A DNA stretch of 64,000 nucleotides, taken from the NCBI RefSeq assembly GCF_028389875.1, contig NC_084678.1, positions 12,306,899-12,370,898 on the forward strand, read 5' to 3'. The DNA is from Rhea pennata. Lineage: Eukaryota > Chordata > Aves > Rheiformes > Rheidae. Below are positions 24,400-37,260 of this stretch, piece after piece. The position numbers and the translations under genes were made by a program. Each line of letters opens with the position of its first letter. Position 1 is the stretch's first letter. The notes beneath the pieces were generated by a model. It had not been told where the DNA came from. It did not search any database and was given only the letters and a program-made list of their open reading frames with translations.

Positions 24400-27300
24400 T
24401 TTAAGAGTCCTCCAAAGGCATTGTAAAAACGTCTTTGAGGTAAACTTGTAAGATCCAAGAAACTAACATTTACTCTTTTGTACCCTTCAAGGGTAGCCAT
24501 TTCCAACCCTCAAACATTTTATGAGGCTCACTTACTGTTATTACTCTATTACACACCAGTGCGAAGGAAGGGTTTAGAGCCTTATCTCTAAATGACAGTT
24601 CAGTATGTTACAAAGTGCAGCATGTGGCAAAGTGCCTTGAGCCTCGCACGGTTCAGATCCTGCCCGACAGTGTGCTGAACTTAAACCAGAACAAAAAAAA
24701 ACCCCTAACTGATTCATGGCTTTACTTACCTATGTAAGTAACCCATTAAAATGAGCATTTTTGAAATGCCCGTAGTACAAAACGGCAGCAAGTGTTTCGG
24801 GTCTGCTCCACGGGGCTGTTCCGTCAGGCGAGGTGGTGTCCTACAAAGCCAACGTTACGCTGCGTGAACTGCGTATTTCTGAACGCCGTTTGCACCGCTG
24901 GGTGTCCATGCATGGCATTTTCCCCAGAATTTGGCAGAGATGGTACTTCTACGCTTTGGGCGCCCAAGAGGGTAGGTGCTATACAACGTGACCGGAAAAG
25001 GCAGCGATTCTAATTGCTGCGGAAGATCTAGCAATGAGAAGTACTCGAGTCATATCGGGGTGGGGGTGCCGTAACGAGCCGTAGAATGAAAAATTAAAAC
25101 CTGCACATCTTGAAGAACAAATCTCATGATGAGCCTGATTTTAGGTCATTGACTTTCCTGAGCTTTATATTCAGAGAGAACAAGTTCTGTAACTCCCATA
25201 AACACCCTTGACAACAACTGCTCCTATCCGCAAGTGTGCAGGAGGCAAGAATAATATATTGTTGTCTTTTATATTTAATAAATGCAGGTTATTCGTAACT
25301 ATCAAGTTACTTGGAATCAACACAAATTCAAAGCAATTATTTAAGGGAGACTTATCTATTCCAACAACTTGGGGCCAATATTTTAGTCAGACGCCATGTC
25401 GTTTACAATCTACAGAATCCGTGGACTCTCAAAACCACAAAGAATAAGGTACAGAATACAAAATGCTTTCGTATAATTATGCTGCTGATGACTTTAGTCA
25501 GAAATTATACTTCTTAACATATTTCTGAATCTCTCCAAGTTGCTACTGTATACTACCCAATTATGATTCAAGGGCACTGAGGAAAAAAGTTGTTAATATA
25601 TCGTCCTTTTGGTCATTTTAATGAGTTTTGGTACACTTGAACAGTCATCAGCATCCAAGTGCTGTCCTGCCTTGTACATCTGCATTATTAATACTAGCAC
25701 CGCTCATGTAGCTCTAAAGTTGTGTCATTATTTCCATTATAAACTTATATTTTCAAGGATTTATAACTCAAACACAGAACAGCACTTCAGTTCATTTTTC
25801 TCAGATTTAAAGGAACCACTTGGATCAGAAGTCTAGAAATTCTACCATTCTCTAATTATGTTTTGACACAACAGAGGTTAATGGCTCCATAATGGCCGTT
25901 ATGGTCTGTTGTGTATACAGTCTCTACAGTAACCAGTGCTGTCTGTGCATCATCTATCTCTAACTGCATTCAGGCTTTTACCTGCTCCTCTGAAGGGTCC
26001 ACTCCTTTCTAACAAGTCAAAAGTGTGCCTTTATACCATGAAAAAACAGAGAACCTTTTTTTTCATCATAATTATATTTTGTGGGGGTAAACAGATTCAG
26101 TATTAATTACTGTTTATTAGGAGTATTTTCTAATGGAGAATTTCACTGATTCCCATCTTCTTGTGCTAAAAAAGGTTACATAAAAAACAAAGCTGCAGAT
26201 AAACTGCTGATAAGAATCTACCAGTGCATGAAGGTGAATACATGGACAACTAAAATCCTAAATCAGCAGACTAAATTCTACTCTTGGCTGCGCTAGGGAA
26301 TCAGAGGAGACTTGTATCTGATCTATGTTTTTCCCCTGTGTGTAAGCAGCTCAACTATTTTTGACATGAGTAAAATATTGGATTATTTCTTCAGATTCTC
26401 ACTCTTAAATCTGAATAGAGTTCCTTTTACACATTTAAGATATTTAATGCTTGTTAGATGCAGTTGATTTTTTATAAAAGGTCTATCACCATATAAGAAA
26501 GCATCTTTGACCTTGAGGTTAATTCAAAGTCTTCAGTTTTATTCCCTTCCTGTGTTTTAGAAAGTCACTTCAGATGACTGCAGAGGCAGTATAAGCAGCC
26601 ATTATTGTGTGTATTTTGCACCTCCATCTTCCTGTCATGGGTCTGAAGGTATAGTCCCTTGATGCAAATAGAAGATCTGCCATCAATTTAAATGGGTTTG
26701 GAATTAGGCCCAGAATAGATAAATATGTGAAGCAATAATAGTGTGATTTATTTGCAGATTTTTGACCTGTCTGCAAAACTCAGAGTAGATCAGGACTGTT
26801 GCAGCATAGGATCAATTCATGTAATAGAAAGAAAGGGAAAAAAAAAGAACAAAGTGAAAAAGCAAGCCCCAGTTTAACCTTACATGCTCATAATGTCCCA
26901 TTTATGATATTCCCTCTTGTAGTTGAAACTCCATTTTCATCCAGTACATGACTCCTGTTAGTCTATTAGAAAGCTCAGCCTTTTTGTTGTGACTTATTTT
27001 GACAGCTTTAATATCCTGGTCCACCTGGCACCTGGAAAGTTTTCCATTATCACTTTCCTCCAATGTCTCACTTTCGTTTCCAAGTGTATGTTGTATTCAC
27101 ACTACACCCATCATAGTGGTATCTATATGCCTTAACACTGATCTAAGAACATACACTCCTTTACTTTTTCTCTTACACTAGGGACAGTTGCTACCTTCTT
27201 CACCTGTTTTGCAGCGAGATAGTGCCTGTCTTAATACTGACAGCAGTAAATAACCTTCTCCACACCATCACCTATTTCACAGGAACTGAGTACAGCATTA

Positions 27301-30300
27301 TAATTCCTATGTCTCCTTTAAATACTGTTCAGTTATGAAGCTGTAGTCACTAAATGCTTTAAATCTTTCCACTGCACTTTCTGGTGTTATCGTTAGCTTG
27401 TTGTTCCTTTAGCACTTGCTTTTCACACTGATGAAGCACTTCTTCAGAGATCACCAGAAACCTTAATTAAAAAATGAAAGCCTGTCAGCTAATGAGCAAA
27501 ATGAAAAAAAATGGATTATATTCTTTTGGATGCTGTTCTAGGAAACAGAAAGTTGCAGATTCAGAATTAACTTGATTCTCTGGAGAAATTATACATTCTG
27601 CATTTCAGAACAGATACTGATCATTTGGAAAGAAGACTATTATAAAAAAATCCTCCTTCCCCCCTCCCCCCCCAGGCATGCCCTGAGATGTGAGTTGCAG
27701 TTTATTTCAGCAGATTCATTTAGTATTTAGATTTGACCTGGATTCACACAAATAGGCATAAGGCTCCGTTCCCATCTCTACAGCCATATAAAAGCGAGTT
27801 AGGCCTCAGACCCAGGAACTTCAGAACACACAGTTCTACTTGTTTCTTTACTTATTCTTCAAAGCAAGGGAGAGGTGGGAGCACAGCAAAGCAAAAACAG
27901 ATAGATGTCCTCTTGGAGGGCATTGACTTGACAAGTGACTAGCCCAGCAATAAATGACCACATGGCTTTCTTGGTGCACAGATGAGGACAGATGCAGAGC
28001 TCACACTGTGGCACAGCGCTTGCTTGGCCTGTGCCATTCCCATGCAGTCAGCTTGCCGAGGGCTGTGCCTACGGTGCAGAGAAAGCCTTGCTTTACTCTC
28101 TTTGCTGCAGTGTTCATCTTGGCTCTAAGAGAAGGGAGTCATCTCTTTAAATACAAGTGGGTCTCGTAGAAAAACCATAGCAGTTCTATTAAGTTAAAGG
28201 ACTTATGCTTTTAAGTCTTGCCTGTACTTTAAAAGTACTGTCCCATACTGTTAATGATTATAATTATATAGCATGACAAAAACAGAGCATAATAATATAG
28301 AGATGTTGCATGTATGAAATGGGAAGTATTTAACATAAGCTTGTTGGAGCTGAAAATACCAGGGCTGATTGCTTGGACACAAGTCATGGAAGTTGTCTAA
28401 AAAAACATTAACCATAATTGCAGTTTATCTATTAATCTTTTCATCTGACGTCAAGACATAGAAACAGTTCCACAATCCAGTAACGCACAATTGGTTGCTT
28501 ATGGCAGACCACAGACCTGTGCGCCTGGGTCTGCTTGGAAGAAGGGTGTTTAGCTGAGAAGCATATTACTTTTTCTATTTCAAAAGACAATAACATCGTT
28601 ACACACTTAGCCACACCTCCGTGACTTCCACTGCTTTTACAGAATACTCTTTAATCCAGGAGATAGCAAAGAAAGTTTTAAAGACAACTCCCTTTAGTTA
28701 GTCGGTAAAGGTTTTTGCTGCTGTTTGTGCAAGGGTCAGAGAGTTAAAAGTTTAAAAGGCAGAAAGTTTTCCTCTTGTTTTGACTAAACTGGAGGAAACG
28801 TGCTAGGGCTGTGCAGAATTTGATTGCCAAACACAAAGTGAAGATACACAGTGAGAAAAGATAGTAAAGGTTTAACCCAACTGATGTAAGTAACAAAATT
28901 CAAGGATGCGCATGTTTCCTTGCTTTTATCGCATTGTTAATCTTTAATCAGGAAAACAGTTCTGAGAACAGCTCTTTGTGCACAACTAAACAGTCATCAG
29001 TGCTTGGAAGTTAATAGGATCACCAGAGAATGAAACTATTAAATCATTGTCCTAATAAATGAATGAGATGTACAACCCAAAGGAGTGCAAATTCTGCTTC
29101 CACATAGTTACGTAGCATGCACATTAAACCTTGCAAAATCAGCAGTAAGTTGGTTAGTGGGTTCGGAAGAGCAATGGCTTTCCATGCAAGCTTTTCCAGC
29201 TTAGATCACAAACCTGCACAAGTACTGAAGTTTCTGGAGCACCTGAATCAAGCTTCCTGATATTAAAATGCAAAGAAATCTAGAATGGGCTACAAAATTT
29301 TTAAGGACATATTTAAAGAAACGCATACGAGCATGACTTCACTGACAGCAGGTGACTTATGCCTTGATATCTATCAGCAGAGATATCTCAGAATCTTCCT
29401 CCCTGCTCTGGTGACAAATCATCGTTTATAAGGAACAAAAACAAATAGCCTCATGCCTTTCCATCAGGCATGAGGAACATACACAAAAGATGTATAACTG
29501 TGTCTCCTATACTGTATTTCTGTGCTTCTATAAGAACAAACAAAATGAGCTTTATTGTCGTCCTCTTTATAATCTTTCTAAACGCTGCAATGAGGAAGTG
29601 CCTAGGAAGTAAATGAAAACAGCTAAGTGGCTGGTGTATTCTGAATAGTGGTTATTACTCTGTTCAGACCTGTCTCACTATTAACTTACAATCTCTTATT
29701 CTGTCTTTCATAGCCTTCTTTTGTGCTTTTTAAACAGTAAGATCTCCTGGGCAGAGAGTATTGTATGTTTTCACCCAATAAAAAGAGGTACTGCCTTAGT
29801 GCTATTGCAATGCAAATTTGTAAGCTGTTGAAGGCTAGGAAGTGGTTACTTTCTTCTATTTGCAGTATGCAAGTCAGTTGCTATTCAGTTGTACGTATCA
29901 GTTTAAGCTCATGTGTAAGAGGTTTCTCTTTAAGTAAACAGTATTCATATGCTTATGAATCAGCCTGAACTAGTAAGTCTGGACACAGATGCAGGTAGTC
30001 AATCAACAGAAACAAGTACAGCAGAGTCAGACTTCTATCTTTATGCTAACCTAAAAGGATGAGAAAAGACTATGATCTCCAGAGCCTATTTGATGCTGGC
30101 TTCTTTACTGAGTCTGTCATTCATAGCACTAATCATATTCATGACATTTCTCTGATAGGACCTGTTTACACTGGCCATCAAAGATGATTTTATGTTGAAA
30201 GAAACATCCCATTGTGGTCCATCTGTGTTGCCTTCCTCCTATCGGAAATGTGCTAAACAATTAATGTACAGTGTATAGGATTTCACCTGACCTATTAAAA

Positions 30301-33300
30301 CTTACATCAGGATTTAGCAGTAAATATGTGCTCTATTACAGAGGTTTTTGTAATATTGATTTTCCTGCAGCAGTCAGGTTCAAGAACCAAAAGGTATGTA
30401 GTGCTTGACATAGGCTCGTTTGCCTTCTGACCTTTAGCTGTAACTTGACTTATTCCTGCATAATCAGCTTCTCTATCCTTTTGTTGTTTCAGTGTTACAA
30501 AACACTTGAAATATTCATCAAAGCTATTTTCCTGAGAAAAATATAGAACAAATCTTGTTTGAAACAGAAAACACAGTTCAGCCCAGGTTGGTGCTTTTGT
30601 GCTGCTGGCAAAGCAGAAAACAGGTTGTAGTAAATATATTTCCTTTCAAGTAAGAACATGTTATTTGCATTACAATAATTTAAAGAGGATCTAGCAAAGA
30701 CTACTACCTGTGGCCCAGAACATAAATATGATAAGAGATAATGATCTTATCTAATTAGGTTTTAAATGCCTCAGGACAGGAACTGTCAAAGTAGGAAGAA
30801 TGCAGAAGAATGAAAGTGGCATTATCACTTCCCAGTCCCTTTCCTGTAGAGAAAATAAAAGTTTGGGGATGCAGTGTCAAAGAGGAAACCCATAGCGGGC
30901 AACCCATAACAGAATCTAGACCTCTGTCTGTACCCATGGTCACTGTCCAGAGCCTATTTAGAGAACTGGGGTGGTGAAAAAGGTATAGAAACGGGTGTCC
31001 ATTGGGTCAGATTGCATGTGATGAGGGATGAAAATGACAGGAGAGATAAAAGGTGAATGGGAGTATTTAAAGAAATGAAAAAAGCATGCTGCCACTCAGG
31101 TAGATGGAGCTGTGTGACACAGAGGCGTTCCTGAACAGAGTGCTACTAACAAGCAAGGAACACAGAGAGAAACAGGGAACAGCACAAAATGGGAAGGAGC
31201 AGGAGGAATCAAGGTTATCTCATCTCAGAAAAAGTAAACTAATCCACAGGGCCTGAGCAGGTGAAATTTTTGTCAAGGGGCACAGTTAGCACAACCCCAG
31301 TAATCAGCAGGAAGCCAGAAAACTGCTAGAGAACAAAAGGTTGAAACATAGCCTCCTGCTGCTTAAAACTGTGTGGGTTTGTTACAAAGATATTTGTCAT
31401 TTATCTCCTCTACAGGTAGGAAGCAGGGAGTCCTTGACAGCTGCGAACATACAGCTACATGGTAAACAGATTTTGCTCTGGCAAGGGTTACCCATTTTTA
31501 TTTGCAAAGCTGATTCTCAGTGCCATCTGGGCTTTGTGTGACTGAACAGAGCAGATGCTGCATAGGTGAAGGGAAACACACAACCTTATGCTGACTGTTT
31601 TCCACTCTGTTTAGTACAGTTTGTCCCCTTCTCTCCTGGCTGTGGTTCTGCTGTGCATCCAGCCAAAAAAATATATTAACCACGCAAAAATCGTAGTTAT
31701 GTTCTTATCAACCTAGCTAGGACAAAGCTAGTCAAACTCTTCGTGGGCTGAAACTCTCCATGGGCCTGTCAGATCCTCCACAGTAGATTAGGAGACCTCC
31801 GGAACTCACACTTCGGAGGATTACTTGTATATGTCCGCTCTTCAGATAGCAGTGGCTACAGAACCAATTACCCAAATATTCACAAGGATGCCTGCTACGA
31901 GTGTTACTTGAGAAAGAAGAGTCCTCAGATTAGAGTCATAGATGGAGAAGATGTTCCAAAGTTAACTACTCATGAGCATTAAAATTATGTGAATCTACCC
32001 CATCTCCAGAACTAGTTGGTGAAGAAGGATGAACAGTGAGTAACGTGCTGCTCAGAGCCACTACACAAACCAGCATCATTAATGAGGACCACTTGCCCCA
32101 CTTTCCTGCTCTGTGAATTCTCTGAGCATGCAGTGCTGTCTCCCACATGAGATCGAGCTGTAAAATCAGGGTGCGAGGTTAGACATCTGTAACCTCTCAA
32201 GCTGCTGGAAGGATTTCCTGTCTCAGAACTGGACCATAGCCTGGAAATGGGCTCACTTGTGTTGCAGAGAGGAGTTGCCAGTGTGACAATTAAATTGAAG
32301 CCAGTGGAAAAGTGGAATTACAACCACAGTATCCTTTACAGATAGTCAGTGTATGAGCCACAATACCACCCTATCTAGGGCTCCAGCTTTTGTTCCTTAG
32401 AAAACAGAAAAGAGAAAACCTTCACCTTCTCTGGGTGACTATAACCATATCTCAGAGCCTGTAAAAGTCAGTCTGCAAGAAGAAGTTCCAGAATACATAG
32501 TTATCTTGCCAAAGCAGAGGAACGACGAGCAAGAAAGCCATCTGCCTGTGCATAATGTCGGTCTTGGCATCAGGTACTGTGGCACAACAAGGACTTCCCC
32601 TAAAGCACAGCTCAGGGTTGAGCCCTCGAGGTGATACTAAGCATCCAAGGTTCATGAAGACAGGAGCATGTTCTAATGCATAGCGATTTACTTCCATTAC
32701 TTCTGAGAAATTTTCATGTCTGTTGTCAAGATGAAAAGTTGGACTGGCTAGTGAAAGTGGCACGTAATCAGGGGAAAAAATAGCCAGGCTTATCCCTTCC
32801 CGCTTCTCTGCGACCAGAACAAGCTATCTAACTTTGGAATCGGACAAAAATGTTACACTGCCATAGGGATCCACCAACGTGTTAAGATAATCTTGCAAGC
32901 AGCCTAGAGACAAATAACAGTATATCAGTTTTGATTGGAGACAGGGAGGTAAGGCGAGAAGCGCTGCACTCACAATATGCTGCTCTCTGTCCTTGCTGAT
33001 CCCTGAGGCCCAGTTTCACCATTTATACAGCACAACCCACAAGGAAAGGAATATGCAGCACCTATGGCCAGATCCTCCACCAAATCTAATGCAACTATAT
33101 CAGGTGCTGAAGAACCACCCATAAGAAGTGTGGTTGTGAGATGGAAATATCAGACAGGCATGTGGGGGGTTGGAATAAACATTGGCTCTGTTGCAGATTC
33201 TTTTGCAATTGTAGGCAATGTGTGTAGTTCAGGTTTTCTTTGGTAAAATTCAGGGAATATTCCCTGATGTTGTCTCTATAAGCTATCCATTTAGCTGGGC

Positions 33301-36300
33301 AAGAACTGCCCTTGGATCCGGGTTTGTGCAGCAACTAATACAATGACAGTTGAACTATGTTCAATATCGACTGAGCACAGCATCATAGAAAAAAACAAGA
33401 AAATGTTCTTGAGTTAGCGGCACAGCCTAGAGAATCTTTAAAAAAAATCTATAATTTTATAACAAAACAACACTGTCACAAACTTTTTTGTGAAGTGACA
33501 GTATCTAGGATGATTAGAAATGGGAGGGGGATAGTGTTTCTATTATATGCCATTAACAACTTTCATATCTCATCGAGTGCTTTATTGCACTTCTCTGTGG
33601 TGATGAGGTCGAAAACTTTTTTGTGACACACTGAGCATCTGAAGAACCTTTACATTTACTGCTCTGAGTTCTAGTAGGTCAGTCTGAATTGAAGTACTCA
33701 AAACCTTTATTTTGAACAGCCTGCTGTCCATCAAAGCAAACATCCTAAAAACACTCCTTTCAAGGTACTTACTGAACATAATCATCTAGAAATGTCAGGG
33801 TCACTCTCATTTAAATAATTTGACAACTTCCAAGAAGACACCTGATGAGTATCACATTCAAGCGTCAAAAAAGTACAGAGGAAAAGTGCCAAGAAAAGTT
33901 TAAATCAAAGGAGTTGTACCAGCTAATAGATGAGAGGTGTTATAATACAGCTACTACTAATTAAAAAAAAAAAAAAAAAAAAAAGATTTGTCATTTAAAT
34001 GGAAAATAAACTTTACGTTACAGACACTTTTTTTGAAAAAAGCCATTACATCTCCCCACCTCTCATATTTCTCGCTAGTGAAACTTCTCAGCTTACTGAA
34101 TCCAAAAAAACAGGAGTATATATAGCAAACAGTAGCACACACCAATGCTGGGTGAGCACCTCAAAACCACTTCAGCCAAACTACTGGAGATGCTACTTGC
34201 ATGCAGTGGGAGTTATGAGAATTCAAAATATCTTCAGGTTGAACATTCAACACCACATGCCAGGTATCTAAAAGTTCAGTCTCCAAAATGAGAAGGTTCT
34301 TGGAAAAATCTTGGCCCCGATTTATATATGCTCCAGTTACTCCACTGTACCACGGTACAAAGTAGTATGCATGTTTTATATAGGGGCTTGAGGCTCGCAG
34401 TGTTTGTGATATACTTTGAGATCCTCTGATGAGAGGTGTTACCTAAATACAAGTAATTTGATGCTTAAGTGTCTAGAATTCCCAGTGGACATCTGCACTC
34501 AAGCCCTGCTGCCATCACAAATGAAAAACATTTGGAATCCTTAATGTGATTTTTAATGGACATATGTTCATAACACAGTGCCACCAATTTGGCATATTTA
34601 GTGTCTTCTCAAGAGAAGCCCACAGTTTCTATAGCAAGATTGTGGGAGGTTAGGATTGCAGTGTGAAAAAATTTGCACAACACCTGCCTGACTATAATTT
34701 AATTGGCAGAAACTAATGCTCTGGGTTTGAGGATTTTTTTTCCTCCACTCAAAACTGAAGAGACACTAGGACTAATCCCACTCTGTTACACTGTCAAGTT
34801 TAAGCTTTCATTTGGGCTTTTCTCAAGCTGCAATGAGATCATTGTTAAGCCAACTGTGTTTCTTTCTACAAACTTAAGTACTGCTGTTTTACTCTCACGT
34901 TGTTATTTATGTGTATAATGACTTATTTGGCCATCTCCAAGGACTCTTGAGTATTTTGCACTTCACTGAAATACTAGTATGCTTAGTATTGTTGAAGCTT
35001 TTATTTTTAATGACGTATTTAATAATATACTTTAATAAGAAAAAGGATGGCCAAAGTATTTCTGATCAGCTCTGCTTTTGAGATGGTACACAGACCCAAA
35101 ACACAAACAGCACTGCTGTCATCATTAAGCTGTCTTTGATTTTACCTTTCCTTGCTGCCAAGCCCCTTCTGGAGCAATCTTTAGCACCTCTTATCCTACC
35201 AGATTTTTGTTTTCCTTTTCAGGAATGTTTGGCCTTGCTGTGCATCAAGGACAGCCCCTGTTACTTCACTATTTTCTTCCCTTTGCTTTTACAAAACATA
35301 ATAAAAAGCTTTGCAGGAAAGATAGGAGGACTCAGTCCCAGGGGAAGCGTTCCTGCGGTCACCAGCCACTTCACTTTGAGAGCCTGCAACTTTGTGATGT
35401 TTCACACACAAAAGCTGTCGGGCCGGCAGGAGTCCTGCTCCGTGCTACTCAGCCGAGCCCGGCCGTTTGGGGCTTGCAAGCCAGTGCTGTCTGCATCAAG
35501 GAAAGCCTTTTAGAAAAGTATTACTGACTGGCACGAGCCTGGGTGGGCAGGTTGTGAACATCCTTTATGCAGTACACTTGCATCAATTTTGTTGATTTAA
35601 AGGCAGCCCTCAAGCTTAAGTCAGATTACCAGATGCCGTTCTGTGACTGCTGTGAACGAGGTATTACACCTGCAGCAGAAACCCCGTCAGCAGTCCCCAG
35701 ACACTTCACGGGGACTGGTGTGGAACAGCGTGAAATGGCAGTAGGTTTTATTTCTTCAGTTTTCTTTGTCTGCTGGTATCTATACAATCATAGTAAGGCA
35801 TGTATGTAAATATGTATATGTACATGTATATATAGTATACTTCATACCTACACATGAAGCAAGTATGCAGTCACATTCCTGAGCTATTTTGTGCCTTGTC
35901 TTTGGGTACTAATTTAAAGATGGGTTAATATTTTATGGTCCCCATAAGGCCCCAGTAAATTAACAAATAAGATCATAAGAAGGGGTTTGATCACTAAAAA
36001 AATTGCTGACCTGCCTCTTCTCTGCACTTGTAGTGATGGAAAATAACTGTTCAGTTTGCAAGAGCCTGAAGTGAGCCATAATCAAAAGCTTTTTCTCGCC
36101 AGCACTATAGGAAACCCAATATAGAGATTTGCATTGCTTGTATTTTTAGAATTGCATGGACAGCAATAAGGCCATAGGCATATGTAGTGAGTATCAAGTC
36201 TATCACTGGTGAGTGCTGAACTTTATCCCTAGATCAGGCAACATTCCCAAGGTAAGTTAGCACACCTTGGACAAGCCTCCACTTCACAGCCAACTAGCAA

Positions 36301-36480
36301 GTGGCTGCTTACAAAACTCACCAACTGTGCCTTGCCTGGCTGACCCTCTGTTCCTCGTTCCAGATACTCTTTGTACTCAACTTTTCCCACACATGAAGAA
36401 GTTGTGACACTTCGGGTTTCAAAGACAAACTAGATCAAAGTTTGGACAAATTGGGTAAATTTTCTAACTGCTTCAAACAG
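24400..36480. other. Intergenic region between CTCFL and PCK1, no gene seen
   Basis: About 12 kb of moderately AT-rich DNA with short chance ORFs only. It holds a near-palindrome with two YY1-like cores near 25,884-25,905 and a poly(A) tract at 33,963. It probably contains distal PCK1 control elements, but none can be assigned by eye. Confidence 0.6.
33963..33984 (+). repeat. Poly(A) tract
   Basis: A run of 22 A residues in the intergenic region upstream of PCK1. Confidence 0.9.
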
Positions 36481-36524
36481 CAAACCCAGAGAATCATTGC
36501 TTTCAGCATTCATTAATCAAACCT

Positions 36525-36537
36525 GTTAAATGATTAC
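36525..36537 (+). promoter_or_regulatory. HNF1-like site in the PCK1 promoter (P2-equivalent position)
   Basis: GTTAAATGATTAC resembles the HNF1 palindrome (GTTAAT-N-ATTAAC) with a few mismatches. It sits about 165-180 nt upstream of the inferred start site, where the rat PCK1 promoter has its HNF1 (P2) element used in kidney. Confidence 0.5.
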
Positions 36538-36586
36538 CTCTTCAGGGCTGTTTTGTTGACAACTCCTCATGATGACAATGTGTCAG

Positions 36587-36600
36587 TGGCAGTGTCCCAA
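36587..36600 (+). promoter_or_regulatory. NF1-like site in the PCK1 promoter (P1-equivalent position)
   Basis: TGGC, six bases, then CCAA, an NF1/CTF dyad with near-standard spacing. It lies about -117 to -104 from the inferred start, the position of the P1 element in rat. Confidence 0.45.
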
Positions 36601-36614
36601 GGCACATTCAGCGG

Positions 36615-36622
36615 TGACGTCA
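36615..36622 (+). promoter_or_regulatory. cAMP response element (TGACGTCA) of PCK1
   Basis: This is a perfect palindromic CRE 52 nt upstream of the TATA-like box, about -89 to -82 from the inferred start. The mammalian PCK1 CRE, which binds CREB and C/EBP for glucagon/cAMP induction, lies at nearly the same distance but deviates by a base from this consensus. Confidence 0.85.
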
Positions 36623-36673
36623 AGGACAAGCCTCCCTCACCTCACCTAGTGGGCTGGGCACCTCCACAAAGAC

Positions 36674-36680
36674 TATTTAA
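36674..36680 (+). promoter_or_regulatory. PCK1 TATA-like box (TATTTAA)
   Basis: TATTTAA is the form of TATA box known from PCK1 promoters. It predicts transcription start near 36,704, followed by an 88-nt exon 1. Confidence 0.8.
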
Positions 36681-36703
36681 GAAAGCAGAATGCCTCCTTG
36701 GAA

Positions 36704-36791
36704 ACCCATGATCACAAGAGCATTCCAAAGCAAGAGAAATTGGATCAACTGAAAGGGACAGCAAAATCCTCTCTGAGCTCTTTTAAAGAAA
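36704..36791 (+). other. PCK1: PCK1 noncoding exon 1 (5' UTR; start approximate)
   Basis: The start is inferred about 30 nt after the TATA box. The donor is AAAGAAA|GTAAGT, a full consensus. PCK1 genes have a noncoding first exon. It would splice to an acceptor just before the ATG in exon 2; AG ends at 36,984 and 37,003 are both possible. Confidence 0.65.
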
Positions 36792-37036
36792 GTAAGTAGA
36801 ATTGTGTCTATATATTTTTTCCATCTTTAAATTACCAGTGATCTGAGTTCTTTATACTGATTTAGTAGTAGAAGTACACAATCAAATCTGCAACCAATTC
36901 TGTCTTTCTATCATGCATTGTAGGAAAACACATTTATACCAGTTAGAATGACATAATGTGCTAACAGACAACATTTGATTTTAGCTTGTGATCAGTATTT
37001 CAGACTCATCATCCAGATCTACTGCAGGCTACAGAA

Positions 37037-37260
37037 ATGCCCCCACAGTTGAAGACCAACCTAAACATCATCCCCAAGGTTATCCAGGGGGATTTGCAGA
37101 GCCTGCCTCCAGAAGTGAGAGAGTTCATTGAAAGTAATGCCAAGCTGTGCCAGCCTGAAAGCATTCATATTTGTGATGGTTCAGAAGAAGAAAACCAAAA
37201 AATTCTGGACATCATGGTAGAGCAAGGCATGATCAAGAAGCTGAGCAAGTACGAGAACTG
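37037..37260 (+). CDS. PCK1: PCK1 exon 2, first coding exon (residues 1-75)
   Basis: The ATG at 37037 begins [10 protein letters not shown] and continues through the conserved [20 protein letters not shown] block. The donor is AACTG|GTGAGT, two bases into Cys75. No presequence precedes the PEPCK domain. Confidence 0.97.
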
